NCBI RefSeq assembly: GCF_029255145.1
Contig: NZ_JAPUVQ010000026.1
Location: forward strand, 1-64,000
Direction of reading: 5' to 3'
DNA from: Accumulibacter sp003538495
GTDB taxonomy: Bacteria > Pseudomonadota > Gammaproteobacteria > Burkholderiales > Rhodocyclaceae
Length of the DNA stretch: 64,000 nt
The translations under genes and the position numbers were made by a program. The notes under the pieces were generated by a model, which was not told the origin of the DNA, did no database searches, and was given only the letters and a program-made list of their open reading frames with translations. This document shows, piece after piece, positions 25,726 through 35,765 of the stretch (positions within the stretch are counted from its first letter, which is position 1; every line of letters begins with the position of its first letter).

Positions 25726-28056
25726 ATGGAAATCGAAATCGACGGCAAGGTGGTGCAGGTGCCCGACGGCAGCACCATCATGGACGCTGCGCAACAGCTT
25801 GGTGCCTATATCCCGCATTTCTGCTACCACAAGAAACTCTCGATCGCGGCCAACTGCCGGATGTGCCTGGTGCAGGTCGAGAAGGCGCCCAAGCCGCTGC
25901 CTGCCTGCGCGACGCCGGTGACCAACGGGATGAAGGTGTTCACCCATTCCGAGCTGGCGGTCAAGGCCCAGAAGGGCGTCATGGAGTTCCTGCTGATCAA
26001 CCACCCGCTCGATTGCCCGATCTGCGACCAGGGCGGCGAGTGTCAGCTGCAGGATCTGGCGGTCGGTTACGGCGGCAGCGCTTCGCGCTATCAGGAAGGG
26101 AAGCGCGTCGTCTTCCACAAGGACGTCGGGCCGCTGATCTCGATGCAGGAAATGGCGCGCTGCATCCACTGTACGCGCTGTGTCCGCTTCGGCCAGGAAA
26201 TTGCCGGGGTCATGGAACTCGGCATGGCCAACCGCAATATGCACGCCGAAATCATGACCTTCGTCGGCCGGTCGATCGATTCCGAACTGTCGGGCAACAT
26301 GATCGATCTGTGCCCGGTCGGCGCGCTGACCTCCAGGCCGTTCCGCTACTCGGCGCGCAGCTGGGAGTTGTCGCGGCGCAAGTCGGTCAGCCCGCACGAC
26401 AGCATCGGCGCCAACCTGACCGTGCAGATCAAGAACAACGTCGTCATGCGCGTCCTGCCGCGTGAGAACGAAGACGTCAACGAGTGCTGGATTTCGGACA
26501 AGGAGCGTTTTTCCTACGAGGCGCTGAACTCGCCGGCGCGTTTGACCCGGCCCATGATCCGCGTTGATGGCGCGCTGCGAGAAGTCGAGTGGAATGTCGC
26601 GCTCGATTATGTGGCGCATGCGCTCAAGGACATCGGCAAGGCTGGCGGCGGTGAGTCGCTGGCCGCGCTGGCGTCGCCGCACGCGACCCTGGAAGAACTC
26701 TATCTGCTGCAAAAGCTGACCCGCGGCCTCGGTTCGGGCAGCGTCGACTTCCGTCCGCGGCGCCGCGATTTTTCGGCTGACGGCAAGCTGGGCGGCACGC
26801 CGTGGCTGGGCCTTCGCCTCGCCGAGATCAAGGATCTGGACGCGGCACTGGTGGTTGGCAGCTTCCTGCGCAAGGACCACCCGCTGTTCGCGCAACGTCT
26901 GCGCCAGCTGGCCAAGAACTGGGGCAAGGTCAGCCTGCTGTCGCTTGGCAGTGACGACCCGCTGATCAAGTTGCACGCACAGCTGGCGGTCGCTCCTGCT
27001 GAACTGCCGCTGGCCCTGGCGGCCATCGTCAAGGCCGCTGCGCAACTGAAGAGCGAGCCGGTTCCGGCTGGCCTTGAGGCTGTCGAACCTTGCGCGAGCA
27101 GCCAGGCGATCGCCCAGAGCCTGGTCGGCGGCACCAGGAGCGCGATCTTCCTTGGCAACGCCGCCGAACAGCATCCTCAAGCCGCACGACTGCACGCGCT
27201 GGCCGCAGAACTTGCGAAACTGACCGGGGCAAGCTGCGGCTTCATCGGCGAAGCGGCCAACAGTGTTGGCGGCCACGTCGCCAAGGCCCTGCCCAGCGCG
27301 CTCAACGCCTACGAAATGTTCGCCCAGCCGCGCCAGGGCTACATCCTGCTCGGCGTCGAACCCGAGCTCGATTGCCACAACCCGCAACAGGCTCTGGCGG
27401 CCCTCAAGGCGGCTGCGCTGGTGGTCATGCTGACGCCGTTCAGTGATGGCGCGGCAGCTGATTACGCCGACGCGCTGCTGCCAATCACGCCGTTTACCGA
27501 GACCTCGGGTTCCTTTGTCAACAGCGAAGGCCGGGTGCAGAGCTTCAACGGTGTCGTTCGCCCGATCGGCGACGCGCGTCCCGGCTGGAAAGTGCTGCGC
27601 GTGCTCGGCAGTCTGCTGGCGCTGCCGGGCTTCGACTATCAATCGAGCGAGCAGGTACGCGATGAGATCGTCCCGGCCGGGGAAGAGTTTGTCCCCGGGC
27701 TGGTCAACAGCATCAGCGGTGTCCCCTGTGCGCTGGCCACAGCGCAGCCTGCAGGCTTGCAACGAGTGGCCGACGTGCCGATCTATTCAGCCGACCCGCT
27801 TGCCCGTCGTTCGCCGGCGCTCCAGAAGACGCACGACGCTGCTCCGCCTGCGGCGCGGATGCGCGCCAGCACACTGGCGACGCTTGGCGTCAGCGATGGC
27901 GTGCCGGTTCGCGTTCGGCAGGGGAACGGCGAGACGGTGCTGACCGCTAGGGCCGACGAGACGGTACCGCCGGGGTGCGTTCGGGTGGCCGCCGCTCATC
28001 AATCGACTGCCGCGCTGGGTGACATGTTCGGTTCGATCAACGTGGAGCGTGCATGA
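25726..28056 (+). CDS. nuoG: NADH-quinone oxidoreductase subunit G
   Basis: The 776-aa iron-sulfur subunit has an N-terminal ferredoxin-like [2Fe-2S] domain (IPHFCYHKKL, ANCRMCLV, PACATPV), the Cys/His-type [4Fe-4S] site (CPICDQGGECQLQD), a further cluster (CIHCTRCVRFGQE) and a long molybdopterin-oxidoreductase-like domain without cofactor. It relays electrons from NuoF to NuoI. The C-terminal third is less conserved, as usual. It overlaps nuoH by ATGA. Confidence 0.95.
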   Translation: MEIEIDGKVVQVPDGSTIMDAAQQLGAYIPHFCYHKKLSIAANCRMCLVQVEKAPKPLPACATPVTNGMKVFTHSELAVKAQKGVMEFLLINHPLDCPICDQGGECQLQDLAVGYGGSASRYQEGKRVVFHKDVGPLISMQEMARCIHCTRCVRFGQEIAGVMELGMANRNMHAEIMTFVGRSIDSELSGNMIDLCPVGALTSRPFRYSARSWELSRRKSVSPHDSIGANLTVQIKNNVVMRVLPRENEDVNECWISDKERFSYEALNSPARLTRPMIRVDGALREVEWNVALDYVAHALKDIGKAGGGESLAALASPHATLEELYLLQKLTRGLGSGSVDFRPRRRDFSADGKLGGTPWLGLRLAEIKDLDAALVVGSFLRKDHPLFAQRLRQLAKNWGKVSLLSLGSDDPLIKLHAQLAVAPAELPLALAAIVKAAAQLKSEPVPAGLEAVEPCASSQAIAQSLVGGTRSAIFLGNAAEQHPQAARLHALAAELAKLTGASCGFIGEAANSVGGHVAKALPSALNAYEMFAQPRQGYILLGVEPELDCHNPQQALAALKAAALVVMLTPFSDGAAADYADALLPITPFTETSGSFVNSEGRVQSFNGVVRPIGDARPGWKVLRVLGSLLALPGFDYQSSEQVRDEIVPAGEEFVPGLVNSISGVPCALATAQPAGLQRVADVPIYSADPLARRSPALQKTHDAAPPAARMRASTLATLGVSDGVPVRVRQGNGETVLTARADETVPPGCVRVAAAHQSTAALGDMFGSINVERA

Positions 28057-29105
28057 TGGTCGATGCGCTGCAGGGGATGTTGCAAGGTCTTTTCGGGTCG
28101 GTCTTTCCGCTGGTGTGGGCGTTGATCAAGATCATGCTGATCATCGCCCCGCTACTGCTCGCCGTCGCTTACCTGACGTTCTGGGAGCGCAAGGTGATCG
28201 GCTGGATGCAGGTTCGCATCGGGCCCAATCGGGTCGGTCCCTGGGGGCTGATTCAGCCGATCGCCGACGGCCTGAAGCTGTTCCTGAAGGAAGTGGTGGT
28301 CCCGACCGGTGCCGACAAGAGCGTCTTCCTGATCGCGCCGATGTTCGCCTTCGCGCCGGCGCTGGCCGCCTGGGCGGTGGTCCCGTTCAACGACACGCTG
28401 GTGCTGGCGAACGTCAACGCCAGTCTGCTGTACATCATGTCGATCGGGTCGATCGGTGTGTACGGGATCATCCTCGCCGGCTGGGCGTCGAACTCGAAAT
28501 ACGCCTTCCTGGGGGGCATGCGCTCGGCGGCGCAGATGATCTCCTATGAAATCTCGATGGGGCTGGCGCTGGTGGTGGTGCTGATGGTTTCCAACAGCCT
28601 CAATCTGGGCGATATCGTCGGCGGCCAGAGTCGTGGGTTTTTTGCCGACAAGGGGCTCGCGTTCCTGTCGTGGAACTGGCTGCCGCTGCTGCCGATGTTC
28701 GTCGTCTACCTGGTGTCGATCGTCGCCGAGACCAACCGCGCGCCGTTCGACATGGCCGAAGGCGAGTCCGAGATTGTCGGCTTCCACTGCGAATACTCGG
28801 GGATGGCGTTCGCGGTCTTTTTCCTGGCCGAATACGCCAACATGATCCTGGTGTCGACGCTGACCTCGCTGCTGTTCCTGGGCGGCTGGTTGTCGCCGGT
28901 GGGTTTCCTCCCCGATGGCCTGCTGTGGCTGTTCATGAAGATTGCCGCGGTACTGTTCTTCTTCCTCTGGATTCGCGCCACCTTCCCGCGCTATCGCTAC
29001 GACCAGATCATGCGCCTCGGCTGGAAGGTATTCATCCCGCTGTGTCTGATCTGGCTGGTCGTCGTCGGCTGCTGGATGATGTCGCCGTTGAGCATCTGGA
29101 AGTGA
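28053..29105 (+). CDS. nuoH: NADH-quinone oxidoreductase subunit H
   Basis: The 350-aa membrane subunit with about eight helices connects the peripheral arm to the membrane arm and helps form the quinone tunnel. Conserved parts include ERKVIGWMQVRIGPNRVGP and the acidic loop FDMAEGESEIVGFH. Start ATG 28053 overlaps the nuoG stop; a second ATG follows directly. Confidence 0.96.
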   Translation: MMVDALQGMLQGLFGSVFPLVWALIKIMLIIAPLLLAVAYLTFWERKVIGWMQVRIGPNRVGPWGLIQPIADGLKLFLKEVVVPTGADKSVFLIAPMFAFAPALAAWAVVPFNDTLVLANVNASLLYIMSIGSIGVYGIILAGWASNSKYAFLGGMRSAAQMISYEISMGLALVVVLMVSNSLNLGDIVGGQSRGFFADKGLAFLSWNWLPLLPMFVVYLVSIVAETNRAPFDMAEGESEIVGFHCEYSGMAFAVFFLAEYANMILVSTLTSLLFLGGWLSPVGFLPDGLLWLFMKIAAVLFFFLWIRATFPRYRYDQIMRLGWKVFIPLCLIWLVVVGCWMMSPLSIWK

Positions 29106-29115
29106 GAGGCTAGTC

Positions 29116-29604
29116 ATGGGTTCGATGAAGGAAATTTTCAACAGCCTCCTGCTCAGGGAGTTGTTCAAGGGGATGTCGGTAACCGGGCGCTACATGTTCG
29201 CCCGCAAGATCACCGTCCAGTACCCGGAAGAAAAAACGCCGCAAAGTTTTCGATTTCGCGGCCTGCACGCGCTTCGGCGCTACCCGAACGGCGAGGAGCG
29301 ATGCATCGCCTGCAAGTTGTGCGAGGCGGTTTGTCCGGCGATGGCGATTACCATCGAATCCGACCCGCGCGAGGACGGTTCGCGCCGCACCACGCGCTAC
29401 GACATCGATCTCACCAAATGCATCTTTTGCGGTTTCTGTGAAGAGGCGTGTCCGGTCGATGCCATCGTCGAGACGCGGATTTTCGAGTACCACGGGGAAG
29501 AGCGTGGCGATCTCTACTACACCAAGCCGATGCTGCTGGCCAATGGTGACCGCTACGAAGAGCAGATCGCGGCAGACCGCGAACTCGACTCGAAATACCG
29601 CTGA
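29116..29604 (+). CDS. nuoI: NADH-quinone oxidoreductase subunit I
   Basis: This 162-aa ferredoxin-like subunit carries clusters N6a and N6b through two motifs, CIACKLCEAVCP and CIFCGFCEEACP. An N-terminal amphipathic helix (residues 1-30) contacts the membrane arm. It passes electrons to NuoB. Spacing to nuoH is 10 bp. Confidence 0.96.
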   Translation: MGSMKEIFNSLLLRELFKGMSVTGRYMFARKITVQYPEEKTPQSFRFRGLHALRRYPNGEERCIACKLCEAVCPAMAITIESDPREDGSRRTTRYDIDLTKCIFCGFCEEACPVDAIVETRIFEYHGEERGDLYYTKPMLLANGDRYEEQIAADRELDSKYR

Positions 29605-29616
29605 CAGGCCGACGCG

Positions 29617-30219
29617 ATGGAATTCAAGACCTTCGTTTTCTACTTCTTTTCGGCGATCCTGGTGTTCGCCGGGCTGCGCGTGATCACCTCGCGAAACCCG
29701 GTGCACGCGGCGCTGTTCCTGGTCCTTGCCTTCTTTTCGGCGAGCGGGGTGTGGATGCTGCTGCAGGCCGAGTTTCTGGCGATCGCGCTGATCCTGATCT
29801 ACGTCGGCGCGGTCATGGTGCTGTTCCTGTTCGTGGTGATGCTCCTCGACATCAATCTCGATCGCTTGCGGGAAGGTTTCTGGAGCTACCTGCCGCTGGG
29901 TTCGATCATTGCCTTGCTGATGGTCGCCGAAATGGGACTTTATCTTGCCGGCAATTACCTGGGCTGGCTAGAGAGCGCCGTGCCGCAGGCGACGGCGGAC
30001 GCCAGCAATGTGCAGGCCGTCGGTCGTCTGATCTTTACCGAGTACGTCTATCCATTCGAGCTGGCATCGGTCGTCCTGCTGGTCGGCATTGTCGCCGCGG
30101 TGGCGCTCACCCAGCGCGGGAAGCGCAAGAACAAGTCGGTCAGCCCGTCGCAGCAGGTCTTCGTCAAGGCCAGGGACCGCGTCGCCGTTCTGCAGATGCC
30201 AGCCGAGAGGCGTGACTGA
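29617..30219 (+). CDS. nuoJ: NADH-quinone oxidoreductase subunit J
   Basis: The 200-aa membrane subunit has five hydrophobic helices and the conserved NPVHAALFLVLAFFSASG and YVGAVMVLFLFVVMLL segments. It lies in the proximal membrane arm next to NuoK. The C-terminal ~35 residues are charged and variable. Confidence 0.95.
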   Translation: MEFKTFVFYFFSAILVFAGLRVITSRNPVHAALFLVLAFFSASGVWMLLQAEFLAIALILIYVGAVMVLFLFVVMLLDINLDRLREGFWSYLPLGSIIALLMVAEMGLYLAGNYLGWLESAVPQATADASNVQAVGRLIFTEYVYPFELASVVLLVGIVAAVALTQRGKRKNKSVSPSQQVFVKARDRVAVLQMPAERRD

Positions 30220-30311
30220 TCGGCTGGCAGCGCACTCCGCAACACCAGACTTAGAATAAGAGGGGCGGCGAAAAGCTTGCCACCCCATGCAGAAGGAATC
30301 AGGGAGGCATC

Positions 30312-30617
30312 TTGCTTACACTGTCCCACTTTTTGATCCTGGGCGCGATCCTGTTTGCGATCAGCGTCGTCGGTATCTTTCTCAACCGCAAGAATCTGAT
30401 CGTCATCCTGATGTCGATCGAGTTGATGCTGCTGGCGGTGAACATGAACTTCATCGCCTTTTCCCATTACATGCAGGATCTTGCCGGGCAGGTTTTCGTC
30501 TTCTTCATCCTGACTGTCGCTGCCGCCGAAGCGGCTATCGGACTGGCGATTCTGGTGGTGCTGTTCCGCAACCTGAAGACCATCCATGTGGATGATCTGG
30601 ACAGCCTGAAGGGTTGA
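30312..30617 (+). CDS. nuoK: NADH-quinone oxidoreductase subunit K
   Basis: The 101-aa antiporter-like subunit has three helices and the functional membrane glutamates in MSIELMLLAVN and AAAEAAIGLAI. It starts with TTG at 30312 after the strong site GGGAGGCATC; no better ATG exists in frame. The 92-bp gap to nuoJ is the widest inside the operon and holds no gene. Confidence 0.94.
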   Translation: MLTLSHFLILGAILFAISVVGIFLNRKNLIVILMSIELMLLAVNMNFIAFSHYMQDLAGQVFVFFILTVAAAEAAIGLAILVVLFRNLKTIHVDDLDSLKG

Positions 30618-30619
30618 AC

Positions 30620-32701
30620 ATGGAAATGCAAAAGCTCTACCTGCTGGTTCCGCTGGCGCCGCTGTTCGGGGCCATCATTGCAGGCCTGTTCTGCCGCGTG
30701 ATCCCCCGCTGGCTGGCGCACACCGTGACCATTGCCGGGGTGGCGATCGCCTTCGTCGCTTCCTACGTGATCTTCAAGGACGTGCAGGCGGGAAACACCT
30801 ACAACGGCTCGGTTTATCGCTGGCTGACTTCCGGCGATTACCATTTCGAGGTCGGTTTCCTGATTGACCAGCTGACGGTCACGATGATGCTGGTGGTCAC
30901 CTTCGTATCGCTGATGGTGCATATCTACACCATCGGCTACATGCAGGACGACCCGGGCTACAACCGTTTCTTCAGCTACATCTCGCTGTTCACCTTTTCG
31001 ATGCTGATGCTCGTGATGAGCAACAACTTCATGCAACTGTTCTTTGGCTGGGAGGCTGTCGGCCTGGTTTCGTACCTGCTGATCGGCTTTTGGTATACCC
31101 GGCCGACGGCGATCTTCGCCAACCTGAAGGCTTTTCTGGTCAACCGGGTTGGCGATTTCGGTTTCATCCTCGGCATTGGCCTGGTGCTCAGCCACTTTGG
31201 CACGCTGGACTACGCCGCCGTCTTCGCCAAGGCGCCAATGCTCGCCGCCGAGACCACCATCCCGCTGTTCGGTGAAGGCAGCGCGGTTGCCCTGATGACC
31301 GCGATCTGCATCCTGCTGTTCATCGGTGCGATGGGCAAGTCGGCGCAGGTTCCCCTGCACGTCTGGCTGCCCGACTCGATGGAAGGTCCGACGCCGATTT
31401 CGGCGCTGATCCATGCGGCGACGATGGTCACCGCCGGCATCTTCATGGTCGCGCGCATGTCGCCGCTGTTCGAGTTGTCCGATACCGCGCTCTCGTTCGT
31501 TATCGTCATCGGCGCGATCACGGCGCTGTTCATGGGCTTCCTCGGCGTCATCCAGAACGACATCAAGCGCATCGTGGCCTATTCGACGCTGTCGCAGCTG
31601 GGCTACATGACCGTCGCCCTCGGCGCTTCGGCGTATTCGGTGGCGATCTTCCACCTGATGACGCACGCCTTTTTCAAGGCCCTGCTGTTCCTCGCGGCGG
31701 GATCGGTGATCATCGGCATGCACCACGACCAGGACATCCGCAACATGGGCGGTCTGCGCAAGTACATGCCGATAACCTGGTTTACGTCGCTGATCGGATC
31801 GCTGGCGCTGATCGGCACACCTCTGTTTTCCGGCTTCTACTCCAAGGACTCGATCATCGAGGCGGTCGCGCTTTCGCATATTCCGGGTTCCGGCTTTGCC
31901 TATTTTGCCGTCCTCGCCAGCGTCTTCGTCACCGCCTTCTACTCGTTCCGCCTGTATTTCCTGGTCTTCCACGGCGAAGAGCGTTTCGGCAAGGCGGCGG
32001 TGCACGAGCCAGCCCACGTCCAGGCCGCGGCGCACGCCGCCGACGATCATTCGGCGCACGGCGACGATGCCCATCACGCGGACGACGCGCACGCCGAGCA
32101 CCATGGCCTTGCGCCCGGCCAGAAGCCGCACGAGACGCCCTGGGTGGTCACCCTGCCGTTGATCATGCTGGCCATTCCGTCGGTATTCATCGGTTACCTG
32201 ACGATCGAGCCGATGCTCTTTGGCGACTTTTTCAAAGGCGCAATCTTCGTCGATTCCGAGGCGCATCCGGTGATGGAAGAGCTTGCCCACCACTTCCACG
32301 GCGCGCTGGCGATGGCCACCCACGCCGTCACCACCTCGGTGTTCTGGCTGGCCTTCCTCGGTGTCGCGTCATCGTGGTTCCTGTACATGAAACGCCCGGA
32401 CATCGCGGCAGCGATCAAGTCCCGCTGCGCACCGCTGTATACGCTGCTCGACAACAAGTACTACTTCGACAAGTTCAACGAAGTGATCTTCGCCGGTGGC
32501 GCACGCTTGCTTGGCAGGGGTCTGTGGAAGGGTGGCGACACCGGCCTGATCGACGGCATCATCGTCGGCGGCGCGGTCCGCCTGGTGAGCTGGTTCGCGG
32601 CCCTGGCGCGCCTGTTCCAGACCGGCCACATTTACCACTACGCTTTTACGATGATTATCGGCGTGTTTGTGTTGATGACCCTGTGGGTCACGCGCGCCTG
32701 A
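30620..32701 (+). CDS. nuoL: NADH-quinone oxidoreductase subunit L
   Basis: The 693-aa distal proton-pumping subunit has some 14-16 helices and the proton-channel signatures GWEAVGLVSYLLIGFW and HAATMVTAGIF. Around residues 465-510 it carries a soluble loop very rich in His, Ala and Asp (HAADDHSAHGDDAHHADDAH). I take the ATG at 30620, 2 bp after the nuoK stop, rather than the overlapping TTG. Confidence 0.95.
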   Translation: MEMQKLYLLVPLAPLFGAIIAGLFCRVIPRWLAHTVTIAGVAIAFVASYVIFKDVQAGNTYNGSVYRWLTSGDYHFEVGFLIDQLTVTMMLVVTFVSLMVHIYTIGYMQDDPGYNRFFSYISLFTFSMLMLVMSNNFMQLFFGWEAVGLVSYLLIGFWYTRPTAIFANLKAFLVNRVGDFGFILGIGLVLSHFGTLDYAAVFAKAPMLAAETTIPLFGEGSAVALMTAICILLFIGAMGKSAQVPLHVWLPDSMEGPTPISALIHAATMVTAGIFMVARMSPLFELSDTALSFVIVIGAITALFMGFLGVIQNDIKRIVAYSTLSQLGYMTVALGASAYSVAIFHLMTHAFFKALLFLAAGSVIIGMHHDQDIRNMGGLRKYMPITWFTSLIGSLALIGTPLFSGFYSKDSIIEAVALSHIPGSGFAYFAVLASVFVTAFYSFRLYFLVFHGEERFGKAAVHEPAHVQAAAHAADDHSAHGDDAHHADDAHAEHHGLAPGQKPHETPWVVTLPLIMLAIPSVFIGYLTIEPMLFGDFFKGAIFVDSEAHPVMEELAHHFHGALAMATHAVTTSVFWLAFLGVASSWFLYMKRPDIAAAIKSRCAPLYTLLDNKYYFDKFNEVIFAGGARLLGRGLWKGGDTGLIDGIIVGGAVRLVSWFAALARLFQTGHIYHYAFTMIIGVFVLMTLWVTRA

Positions 32702-32724
32702 GCTAGAGAAAGACTGGGAACGAT

Positions 32725-34209
32725 ATGTCAGGCACGCCGCTTCTCTCTCTTGCCATCTGGGTACCGATCCTCGCCGGCTTTGTTGTCCTGGCGACCGGCT
32801 CCGATCGCAACGCACCACTCGCCCGGATGCTCGCCCTGATTGGCGCCGTCGCGGGCCTGCTGGTGACCATCCCGCTTTATACGGGCTTCGATCTGCACAC
32901 CCCGGCGATGCAGTTCGTCGAACTCCGCAGCTGGATTCCACGTTTCAACGTCAATTACCACCTCGGCGTCGATGGCATCTCGATGCCTTTCGTGCTGCTC
33001 AACAGCTTCATCACGATCACCGTCGTCCTCGCCGGCTGGCAGGTCATCGATAGCCGGGTGGCGCAGTACAACGCCGGTTTCCTGATCATGTCCGGCTTGC
33101 TGAACGGGATTTTCTCGGCCTTGGACGGGGTCCTGTTCTACGTCTTCTTCGAGTCCTCGCTGATTCCGCTGTACCTGATCATCGGCATCTGGGGCGGCGC
33201 CAACCGCGTTTATGCGGCGTTCAAGTTCTTCCTGTTTACACTGATGGGGTCGCTGCTGTTCCTGATCGCGCTGCTCTACATGTTCATCGAGTCGGGTGGC
33301 AGCTTTTCGATTCTCGACTGGCACCAGATGCCGCTCGGCATGACCGCGCAGACCTGGCTGTTCCTGGCCTTCCTGGTCGCTTTCGCGGTCAAGGTGCCGA
33401 TGTGGCCGGTGCATACGTGGTTGCCGGACGCGCACGTCGAGGCACCGACCGGAGGATCGATCGTCCTGGCGGCGATCGCCCTGAAGCTCGGGGCCTACGG
33501 CTTTCTGCGGTTTTCGCTGCCAATCGCCCCGGATGCTTCGCACGAGCTGTCGGGCCTGCTGATCGCCCTGTCGTTGATCGCCATCATCTATATCGGCTTC
33601 GTCGCGCTGGTGCAGGCCGACATGAAGAAGCTGGTGGCTTACTCGTCGATTGCCCACATGGGCTTCGTCACGCTCGGTTTTTTCATGTTCAGTGCCCTCG
33701 GTATCGAAGGCGCGCTGGTCCAGATGATCTCGCATGGCTTCGTTTCCGGGGCAATGTTCTTCTCGATCGGCGTGATGTACGACCGCGCCCACTCGCGGCA
33801 GATCGCCGATTACGGTGGGGTGGTGAACACCATGCCCAAGTTCGCCGCGTTCTTCATGCTCTTCGCCATGGCCAATGCCGGCTTGCCGGCCACCTCTGGC
33901 TTCGTCGGCGAATTCATGGTCATCCTGGCCGCCGTAGACCACAACTTCTGGGTCGCCGTCGCCGCGGCCTCGACGATGATCGTTGGCGCGGCCTATACCC
34001 TGTGGATGTACAAACGAGTGATCTTTGGCGCGGTTGCCAACAAACACGTGGCCGAGCTCACCGACATCAACCGGCGCGAATTCCTGATTTTCGTGCTGTT
34101 TGCCGTTGGCGCGCTGGGCATGGGTCTCTATCCGCAGCCCTTTACTGAAGTCATGCACAGCTCGGTCAACGAGCTCCTGCGTCACGTCGCTCTGAGCAAG
34201 ATCCAATAA
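32725..34209 (+). CDS. nuoM: NADH-quinone oxidoreductase subunit M
   Basis: The 494-aa antiporter-like membrane subunit includes the conserved FFESSLIPLYLIIGIWGG region with the key Glu, VKVPMWPVHTWLPDAHVEAPT and YSSIAHMGFVTLG. It pumps protons next to NuoL and NuoN. A clear AGAAAGACTGGGA leader precedes the ATG. Confidence 0.96.
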   Translation: MSGTPLLSLAIWVPILAGFVVLATGSDRNAPLARMLALIGAVAGLLVTIPLYTGFDLHTPAMQFVELRSWIPRFNVNYHLGVDGISMPFVLLNSFITITVVLAGWQVIDSRVAQYNAGFLIMSGLLNGIFSALDGVLFYVFFESSLIPLYLIIGIWGGANRVYAAFKFFLFTLMGSLLFLIALLYMFIESGGSFSILDWHQMPLGMTAQTWLFLAFLVAFAVKVPMWPVHTWLPDAHVEAPTGGSIVLAAIALKLGAYGFLRFSLPIAPDASHELSGLLIALSLIAIIYIGFVALVQADMKKLVAYSSIAHMGFVTLGFFMFSALGIEGALVQMISHGFVSGAMFFSIGVMYDRAHSRQIADYGGVVNTMPKFAAFFMLFAMANAGLPATSGFVGEFMVILAAVDHNFWVAVAAASTMIVGAAYTLWMYKRVIFGAVANKHVAELTDINRREFLIFVLFAVGALGMGLYPQPFTEVMHSSVNELLRHVALSKIQ

Positions 34210-34221
34210 TTGGTAGCCGCT

Positions 34222-35709
34222 ATGACTCTTGCCGAAATGCAGTTTCAGACCCCTGACCTCCGCCTCGCCAGTGCGGAGATCTTCATGTTGGCGATGGCCT
34301 GCATGATCCTGATCTTCGATCTCTTCGTGAAGGACAGGCAGCGAACGGTCATCTTCGTCGCCACGCAGCTGACGCTGGTCGGCGCCGCGGTGGTTACCTT
34401 CGCCACCAGTTCCGGCGAGATCAGCTACACCTTCAGCAACATGTACGTCGCCGACCTGATGGGCGACCTGCTGAAACTGCTGCTCTACCTGACGGTGATC
34501 GTCGTCCTGTTCTATTCGCGCGGCTATATTCTCGAGCGCGAGCAGATGGCCAGGGGCGAGTATTACGTTCTGGTGCTGTTTGCCACCCTCGGCATGATGG
34601 TGATGATTTCGGCGAACCACTTCCTGACCGTCTACGTGGGTCTTGAACTGCTGTCGCTGTCGCTCTACGCGCTGGTGGCGATGAACCGTGATTCGGTGCC
34701 GGCGACCGAAGCGGCAATGAAGTACTTCGTGCTCGGGGCGCTGGCTTCCGGTCTCCTGCTGTACGGCATGTCGATGATCTACGGGGCGACCGGTACGCTG
34801 GAGATCACGGCGGTTGCCGAACGCCTGTACATGGGGCAGGCGAACAAGACGATTCTGATTTTCGGCCTGGTCTTCCTGGTCTCGGGTATCGCCTTCAAGC
34901 TCGGCGTGGTCCCCTTCCACATGTGGATTCCAGACGTCTACCACGGTGCTCCGACGGCAGTCACCCTGCTCATTGCCACCGCACCAAAGCTGGCGGCCTT
35001 CGCGATCGTCATCCGGATGCTGGTCAATGGCCTGATCGTCCTCGCCCACGACTGGCAGACGATGCTGATCCTGCTTTCGGTGCTGTCGATGGCGATCGGC
35101 AACATCGCCGCCATCGCCCAGAGCAACCTCAAGCGGATGCTGGCGTATTCGGCGATCTCGCACATGGGCTTCATGCTGCTCGGCCTGGTCACCGGGATCG
35201 TCGATGGCGACGCGCGCTTTGCGCTCAACGCCTACAGCTCGTCGATGTTCTATGTCATCACCTACGTGCTGACCAGTGCCGGCACCTTCGGCATGATTCT
35301 GTTGCTGGCGCGCGGTGGTCTGGAGTCGGACGAACTCGACGATTTCAAGGGACTCAACAAGCGCAGCCCGTGGTTCGCCGCGGTGATGATGATGATGATG
35401 TTCTCGATGGCCGGGGTGCCGTTCTTCGTCGGCTTCTTTGCCAAGTTCTCGGTCCTGCAGGCGGTTGTCGCCGCTGGCTACCTGTGGCTGGCGGTCACCG
35501 CCGTGCTGTTTTCGCTGATCGGTTGTTTCTACTACTTGCGGGTGGTCAAGCTGATGTACTTCGATCAGCCGACCAACACCGCGCTGATCGAGGCACCGAT
35601 GGACATGAAGCTGCTGATGTCCGCCAACGGCCTGGCCGTCGCCCTGCTCGGGATATTTCCTCAGGCGCTGATGTCGCTGTGTGCTTTCACGCTGCTGCGC
35701 TCGCTCTGA
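34222..35709 (+). CDS. nuoN: NADH-quinone oxidoreductase subunit N
   Basis: The 495-aa subunit, last in the operon, has the family motifs VGLELLSLSLYALVAM, VPFHMWIPDVYHGAPTAVT and YSAISHMGFMLLG. I prefer the ATG at 34222 over the TTG at 34210, which touches the nuoM stop. A strong terminator follows 15 bp after the stop. Confidence 0.96.
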   Translation: MTLAEMQFQTPDLRLASAEIFMLAMACMILIFDLFVKDRQRTVIFVATQLTLVGAAVVTFATSSGEISYTFSNMYVADLMGDLLKLLLYLTVIVVLFYSRGYILEREQMARGEYYVLVLFATLGMMVMISANHFLTVYVGLELLSLSLYALVAMNRDSVPATEAAMKYFVLGALASGLLLYGMSMIYGATGTLEITAVAERLYMGQANKTILIFGLVFLVSGIAFKLGVVPFHMWIPDVYHGAPTAVTLLIATAPKLAAFAIVIRMLVNGLIVLAHDWQTMLILLSVLSMAIGNIAAIAQSNLKRMLAYSAISHMGFMLLGLVTGIVDGDARFALNAYSSSMFYVITYVLTSAGTFGMILLLARGGLESDELDDFKGLNKRSPWFAAVMMMMMFSMAGVPFFVGFFAKFSVLQAVVAAGYLWLAVTAVLFSLIGCFYYLRVVKLMYFDQPTNTALIEAPMDMKLLMSANGLAVALLGIFPQALMSLCAFTLLRSL

Positions 35710-35723
35710 CCGGCCGTTGACCG

Positions 35724-35750
35724 AAACGCCCCGCCAGACGGGGCGTTTTC
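35724..35750 (+). terminator. rho-independent terminator of the nuo operon
   Basis: AAACGCCCCG pairs with CGGGGCGTTT around a short CCAGA loop and ends in a T-rich tract. It lies directly after nuoN and before the Nudix gene, so the latter probably has its own promoter or depends on read-through. Confidence 0.9.
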
Positions 35751-35765
35751 AGTGGGAGCTAGCGA

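Noticed and set aside
25711..27762. 683-codon open frame opposite nuoG
   Set aside because: The plus-strand nuoG is unmistakable; the antisense frame has no domain and no start signal.
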